A stretch of DNA of 64,000 nucleotides from Okapia johnstoni (lineage: Eukaryota > Chordata > Mammalia > Artiodactyla > Giraffidae), in contig CM044310.1 in the NCBI GenBank assembly GCA_024291935.2, positions 118,864,213 to 118,928,212 on the forward strand. Direction: 5' to 3'. Position 1 is the stretch's first letter. Each line of letters begins with the position of its first letter. Shown one piece after another: positions 58,441-64,000 of this stretch. Both the position numbers and the translations under genes were made by a program. The notes under the pieces are model-generated. The model made no database searches. It was not told where the DNA came from and worked only from the letters and a program-made list of their open reading frames with translations.

Positions 58441-58914
58441 CAAAGAGATGCAAGGGTTTGGATCATGAAGTCAGTTCCTGAAAATCTCTCTCTCTCTAAA
58501 GACCTGTTCCACCAGATTCCCTGGAGCAGAGTGCCTCAATCCACCCTGAACTCCCTCAGGGGAGAGTTGACAGCTGCAGGACCACAGGGCTCATTCAAGT
58601 TCAACTGTGTTAAATTTTAAAATATAGCTCTGTGCAAATGATACAGATTTTCAGGAAATTAAAAAATTCAAAACCAGAGCTCTACTTTATTTTATATCAT
58701 TGTGTATGTCTGCATCCTAGTCTATTTTTAAAAATTAAAATATCATCCTCAAATACTTATGCACATTTTTAATCAGTTAAAAATTATACTGATTTTATTG
58801 ATATGACAGTTTTTCTCCATTACTATTACTAAGTATATAGCCCCATTTTAGTGTGTGCCTATGTGCAAGGACATGTTGACATGATTTGATCCGTTTTTTT
58901 CTTTGAAGATTCCC

Positions 58915-59035
58915 TCAGAAGAGAATCGCGATCCACTCCAGTATTCTTGTCTGGAGAAGTCCATGGACAGAGGAGCCTGGCAGGCTACAGTCCATGGGGT
59001 TACAAAGAGTAGGACAGGACTGAGTGACCAACACT
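58915..59035 (+). mobile_element. Bov-tA 3' half
   Basis: Sense fragment from GATCCACTCCAGTATTCTTG to GACTGAGTGACCAAC. Confidence 0.85.
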
Positions 59036-59836
59036 TTCTTATTTAAAAATATTATCAAGTATTATTTACAAATACAGAAATTTCTATAAATTTTCATTAG
59101 AGTTGTCTCTGTGTATTTTTCTGTGTTTTATTAAAGTCTAGAGTCCAGAAATTGAAGTAAAATTTAAGCTCTGCCATGTACAGAATGTTTGTTAAAATAT
59201 TTGCCAAAAGGTGCGTCAGCAACATGATTGATTTTACATTATTTCTGTTGCACATTCAAGACTCTGGTAAAATTGTCAGAAAGATATATAATATACACTA
59301 AAGTTAAAGTGATTCTTACTGCCAAGGTTACTATCCTATTAGGCTGTAAAATCATTAAAACACTTGAAGTTAAAAGTTAAGTATGAATTCTTCCCTTACT
59401 CTTCTACTTGGCTGCTGTTCAAAAATGGTCATTAATGGAACACAATTTTCAACATTGCTAGTTAAAATAAACTTGTTATAAATGGGCCACATTTGTCCCA
59501 TTCCAGTACTCTTGGATCAGAGCATGCTTTTTAAAAATATTTCCTGTTTCTTTGACAAACAGTTTATCCTGTGTCACATGAATACAACACTCAAAAATAA
59601 ACATGCCAATGTTGATCTGATTATTTCACAATTTGTCTTCCAGATCAGTTTCTGTAGTGATTTGTGGATCATATCTCATCCTCTTCTCTTAGGGTTAGAA
59701 ATATGGTAGAAAATATTATATTATATTAAATTATATTATTGTATAATACTGGCCACTCTCCTAGATCAAAACCAGGTCTCTGAACTTGCTGTTTTCATCT
59801 TGGGTCACATTAGAAAGTCTTTCCACAGCCATATGA

Positions 59837-60076
<240 letters not shown>

Positions 60077-60487
60077 TAATAGTTTCAGATCCCTGCTTTT
60101 TAGGGGAAAATGGGAATTTGTGAGTTTAGAAAGAAGACTTCATGATGATTCATTATGATTGTAACCTTTTTCTTCCTTGATGTAATCTCCCGCCTTCTAG
60201 GTTAGTGATAATTCTATAGGTTCTGTAGTATAAAAGGGTGCCACTCTCCTTTTCAAATCAGATTTCTACTACTTACTTTTGCCTTAGTTGTACTTCACTA
60301 GAATCTCAAATCTGTTCTTTAATGTATTTGTTAGTGTTGTAAATGCCCTTTCAATAAAGTATTTGGGAAAATCATTCTCTAGGGTGTATTAACAATCAAC
60401 CATGCATTCTCTTCTCGCATGAATACATATTGGATTGGAAACTGATGAAACTCTAGCAAAACAAATATTCTTTTCTCTGATGACCAG

Positions 60488-60583
60488 GTCTCATAGTCTC
60501 TAAGCCGGACCTGGTCACCTTTCTGGAGAAAATGAAGGATTCTTGGGATGTAAGGAGAATGGGGACAACAGCGATACACCCAG
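60488..60583 (+). CDS. ZNF-C KRAB-B exon
   Basis: 96 nt after TGACCAG, donor GTATGT. It reads GLIVSKPDLVTFLEKMKDSW and on to TTAIHP, a typical KRAB-B box. ZNF-A and ZNF-B have no such exon. Confidence 0.88.
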
Positions 60584-61339
60584 GTATGTCTGAATGGATG
60601 GAGCAGATGATTCAGGTGAGAGGTCCAAGCATCAGAGAGGAATCTATCCTTTGTATATGGTTTCAGAAGATCTGCTTCAGTGGAAACGATTTTGGAGAAG
60701 TCTGGTTATATTTCTGTTGCTGTCATAGATGGATATCACCTGCCCCATTCTGTCTCTTTAATCATTCAGGAATTCATCTCCAGTGATTACTTTTCTCATT
60801 CACAGAGAGAATTAAAATCCCCCCCTTGGCCTGTGACAACCTGCATGAGTTGGCTGCTCTTCCACCTCTTGGGGATCCTGGGAAAACTGTGCCCATTTTT
60901 GAGTAACTCTATGATGCTCCTTTTAAAGTTTGTTTCTACCTCTAGACAGAAGTGTGTGAGTGGAGTTGTAGACAAACTGCCAAAGTTCTAGGAAAACTGG
61001 GGATGGATTTTTTTTCCTTCTGATTTATAATTTCTAAAACACTGGAAGCTATAAATATGAACTTGTAAGTTTTAAACTCAAGTCATTTCTCCACTGCATC
61101 AATCAAAACCCCCCTAAAATGAAAGAATGCAAATCTCAGGGTTATTTCAAAGTTTCTATTTCCTTTATATGAATTCATGTTAAATATGTTAAGTGTATCT
61201 GTCCCAATTCCTCAATGCTAAAATACTTGAATATATTCAATTACCTCAAAGAATGTTAAAATAAATTGGCATAAGAGATTAGAACATTTTCCACTATATT
61301 TTTAATGGTTGTTAAACTATTAGAATTTTTAGGTAATAT

Positions 61340-62430
61340 AAGGAAATCTTTCAAAAATGATCTTATTGGAGTATAGCTGTTTTACAATGCTGTGCTACTG
61401 TAAAGCAAAGAGAATCAATTATACCTATATATGTATATCCACTATATATCCACTCTTTTTTGATTCCCCCCCCCCCCCCCCCATTTAGGTCTCCACAGAT
61501 CACTGAGTAGAGTTCCCTGTGTTCTCGTCATATCTTTAAAGTCTCACTTCTTATTTAATTTCTGAAGAACTACTACTTTATTAATTTATCTTGTTTGTTA
61601 TCAGTTTCCCTGGACTTTATCCCACATGTCCTCATTTTCTGATGAGTTCTCTGTCAATATCAGTTATGACTTTTAGATTCAAACATCTAATAGAACATTC
61701 TCAAATAAAAACCTGTGTGATAAGAAGTGGAGCCCAGTGAGAGCCCTTCCTAGAGCCTGGCAAGGAGGGGCTGGCATAGAAGGAGAGAGGCTGCAATGGT
61801 GGGTCTTACCTTTGGGCACCACTCAGCAGTGGCGCCCTGCTTCTCTGGTAATTCAGGCTTCCTCCACAAGCATTCATGCTTGCAGAGCTCCTCATTCCTG
61901 TCTCCGCAGGAGATCTCACAGCCAAGAGCAGGCATCTCCCTGGGTCTGCTTTTCAAATCCCACATTTCAGCACCCAGCGCTTATCTGCAGTGGTGATCAC
62001 CCCTTGCACTTTGGGGTGGGCAGGGCTGGGGTCAGTACCCTGTGTACAGGGGTCACTCTGTCCTGCTGCCACACACTGGTTGCCATGTTCTCTTCCCACA
62101 GAGAATGAGGCTCCCCTTCTGTCCCAAATGAGCTCCCATTCCGCCCCAGCGACGGGCTTCCCCGGATGTTGACCACTCCTCTCTTTAGTTCCCTTACTAG
62201 GATCGCAGATCCCATACCGCCTCTTCCGTTTCCTTCTTCTTTCTTTTGTCCTACCTGGCTAAGCAGGAACCTTTCTTGTCCTATAAAGTGTCCAAGGTCC
62301 TCTGTTAGTGTTCAGCTGGGCCCTGTGAGAATCGTCCGATTTGCTAATGTATTCTCGATGCATCTGTAGAGAGAGATGAACTCCACGTCTGCCTAATCCT
62401 CTGCCATTTTGATCTTTCCGTCTCTGTTTT
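61340..62430 (-). mobile_element. Antisense L1 pieces with a C homopolymer
   Basis: 61350-61530 is an antisense L1 tail (GGAGTATAGCTGTTTTACAA) containing a run of about 16 C at 61467-61482. 61730-62430 ends CCTCTGCCATTTTGATC and resembles an antisense L1 5' UTR. It lies in the intron before the ZNF-C finger exon. Confidence 0.55.
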
Positions 62431-62549
62431 ATTCTTAATCTAGCGAAGGGTTCATCAATGTCTTGTAAATATTTAAGGATGTTTACTGAAAATAGTAAGT
62501 AAAATGACTTGTTATTTGGTATCTTTCATCTGTGTCTTCTTACACCCAG

Positions 62550-63441
62550 GGTTTGATGCCAAAGAATCCAGAGTTAGAAGATGTATTCCCAAAAGCAAAC
62601 CTAGGAATATATGAAAGCTTTCACCTTGGAAACTTACATTTAATGAAAGACTGGGAATATACAAGGACATGTGAAACACAGAGAGGATGTTTGCAAGGAC
62701 ATAAGGAAATTGAGACAGTTTCACATAATACAGATATGACTGCCAAAAAAAAAGGCACTATGAGTTGACTTGGGAAAAACAATTTCAGGCATCGATATCT
62801 GCAGAGAAGTGTATGTTTTTAAGCAAAGACCCACATCATTTTTGATATATACATATTCTCTGAAAGGAAATGTCTAAAATCTGGAAAGGTATCCAGTCTA
62901 TACTGCAAATACTCATTCAAACTATTCTGAACATAGGCTTCCATTAAACATAAATTCAAACATGTCTGAAAACCAGATATTTAAAAATCAGCAGGAAAAC
63001 TCCCAATATAAGCAGTTTGAGAGATCGGTGAGCAAGGGGTCATTAGTCTTCCAACAACAGATATATTCTGTTTCAATATTTGTAATGTTGATAATAATAC
63101 AAGACACTTAATCCAACCACCACAGTTCAATACATATCGTGATATGGTTAATATGGAACAACTTTTCATGTGTACTAAAATAGGTCAGGCCTTAAGTAAG
63201 AGCTCCACCCCCAATAATTACAAGAGTATTTGTGATGGAGCAAGACGCTATACATGCAGTGACACTGGGCATAAGGTTGAACAAATCTCAAACCTGAACA
63301 AATATCAGGGACCTCAATGTTCACACAAGGTTTTTAAAAGTAATAAATGTAGGAATATCTTTTATTAACGAGCAGGTCTTTATACAAGAGTATTCATATT
63401 GGAGAGCAGCCTTATAATTGTAGTGAATATGATAACATTTC
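62550..63441 (+). pseudogene. ZNF-C linker part of the finger exon, frame-broken
   Basis: The acceptor is TTACACCCAG. Recognisable linker runs are KNPELEDVFPKANLGIYESF, DWEYTRTCETQRGC and, in another stretch, MVNMEQLFMCTKIGQALSKS, but with at least one frameshift and several stops between them. It ends inside a finger at PYNCSEYDNI, whose second cysteine is already tyrosine. Confidence 0.8.
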
Positions 63442-63509
63442 TTTTTTTTTCTTCTTTGTTTTTTTGAGATTTAAAAAATTTTAATCCAGTTCAAATCAGT
63501 GTGGGTGGT

Positions 63510-63722
63510 TCATTTCTGCTGCTTCACTGCCGAACCTGGGGGCTGAGTCTGCTTCATCTTTTCTGCTTTCTTGTTGTCCGTGATGAACAAGGTGTAAAGG
63601 TATCTGCTGCATTGAACTGGAAACTTCCCGTTATCCTTATTTTTCTTGATCTTGACAGATTTGGCGTCCTTTCGCCCAGCTGTGAGCCGATTGTCCTTGA
63701 TTTCCTCAGTTTTGCAATGCAT
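63510..63722 (-). pseudogene. RPL38 processed pseudogene (ribosomal protein eL38)
   Basis: An intronless antisense copy with a T-rich end (reversed poly-A) at 63442-63475. The frame from ATG 63722 is exactly 70 aa, as in RPL38, with no stop: [20 protein letters not shown], then [20 protein letters not shown], ending in AVKQQK. Substitutions include the start (MHCK for MPRK) and several in the C-terminal third. It is probably not expressed. The insert spans about 63442-63786 inside the ZNF-C finger exon. Confidence 0.93.
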
Positions 63723-63786
63723 GGCGGCCATGCGTGGAGATGGCGCAGGGAACAGCAGGAGAGAATCACTTGGAGCATCCCGAAAA

Positions 63787-64000
63787 GTTTCTGATCCATC
63801 TTCAGATCTTACTCGACAGCAGAGGATTCAGAATCCACAGAAAGAAAACAAGTGTAATATATGTGGGAAAGTCTTCACTAACTCATCCAATCTATCTAGA
63901 CATAGGAAAATCCATCCAGGAAGGAAACCTTTCGAATGTACAGAGTGTGGCAAAGCCTTTATGCGTGGCACTGATCTTACACAACATCAGCGAATCCATA
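63787..64000 (+). pseudogene. ZNF-C fingers after the RPL38 insertion
   Basis: It begins with the second half of the split finger ([14 protein letters not shown], both zinc histidines now Gln), then NKCNICGKVFTNSSNLSRHR and on to KIH (intact), then [20 protein letters not shown] and on to RIH (intact) at the right edge. Confidence 0.85.

Noticed and set aside
63510..63722. Functional RPL38 gene
   Set aside because: No introns, poly-A trace, changed start residues and location inside a zinc finger exon mark it as a processed pseudogene.

Overview
The window is ruminant (bovid) nuclear DNA, most likely cattle or a close relative. The evidence is dense Bov-tA/BovA SINEs, CHR-type tRNA-Glu SINEs and RTE-BovB LINE 3' ends throughout, plus L1 fragments, multi-exon genes with GT/AG junctions and CpG-island promoters. 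No bacterial, plasmid or CRISPR features are present.

Layout. (1) 1-11.1 kb, minus strand: a KRAB C2H2 zinc finger gene (here ZNF-A) whose finger exon runs off the left edge. Its KRAB-A exon, a start exon encoding MALSQ, and a CpG-island promoter overlapping a GC-rich tandem repeat follow upstream. (2) 17.7-27.5 kb, minus strand: a second, complete and intact KRAB C2H2 gene (ZNF-B, about 600 aa, 12 good fingers plus one decayed) with its own CpG promoter. (3) 32.3-34.15 kb, minus strand: a four-exon gene that I recognise as FRG2-like (FSHD region gene 2 family). (4) 36.9-40.0 kb: the decayed 3' half of a gammaretrovirus-like endogenous element ending in an LTR. (5) 40.7-52.2 kb, plus strand: a FAM90A-like gene with a CCHC zinc knuckle. 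Its promoter/first-exon block is repeated three times in tandem, and its last exon is broken by a stop and by two oppositely oriented L1 tails. (6) 56.3-64.0 kb, plus strand: a third KRAB zinc finger locus (ZNF-C) with frame breaks and an RPL38 retrocopy inserted inside one finger motif, so probably a pseudogene.

How they may work together. The KRAB zinc finger genes are of the class that silences transposable elements through TRIM28, and they sit in a very transposon-rich interval. The most interesting signal is in the middle. The FRG2-like promoter and two of the three FAM90A-like promoter units each carry an exact match to the published DUX4 homeodomain site TAAYYYAATCA, and the third unit is one base off. 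FRG2 is a known DUX4 target in humans. The divergent FRG2-like/FAM90A-like pair may therefore be a DUX-family-responsive (early embryo or germline) module in ruminants. That is inference from motif position, not a demonstrated fact.

Exon limits were set by eye from splice consensus and phase. Repeat limits are approximate and family names come from recognition, not from a database search.
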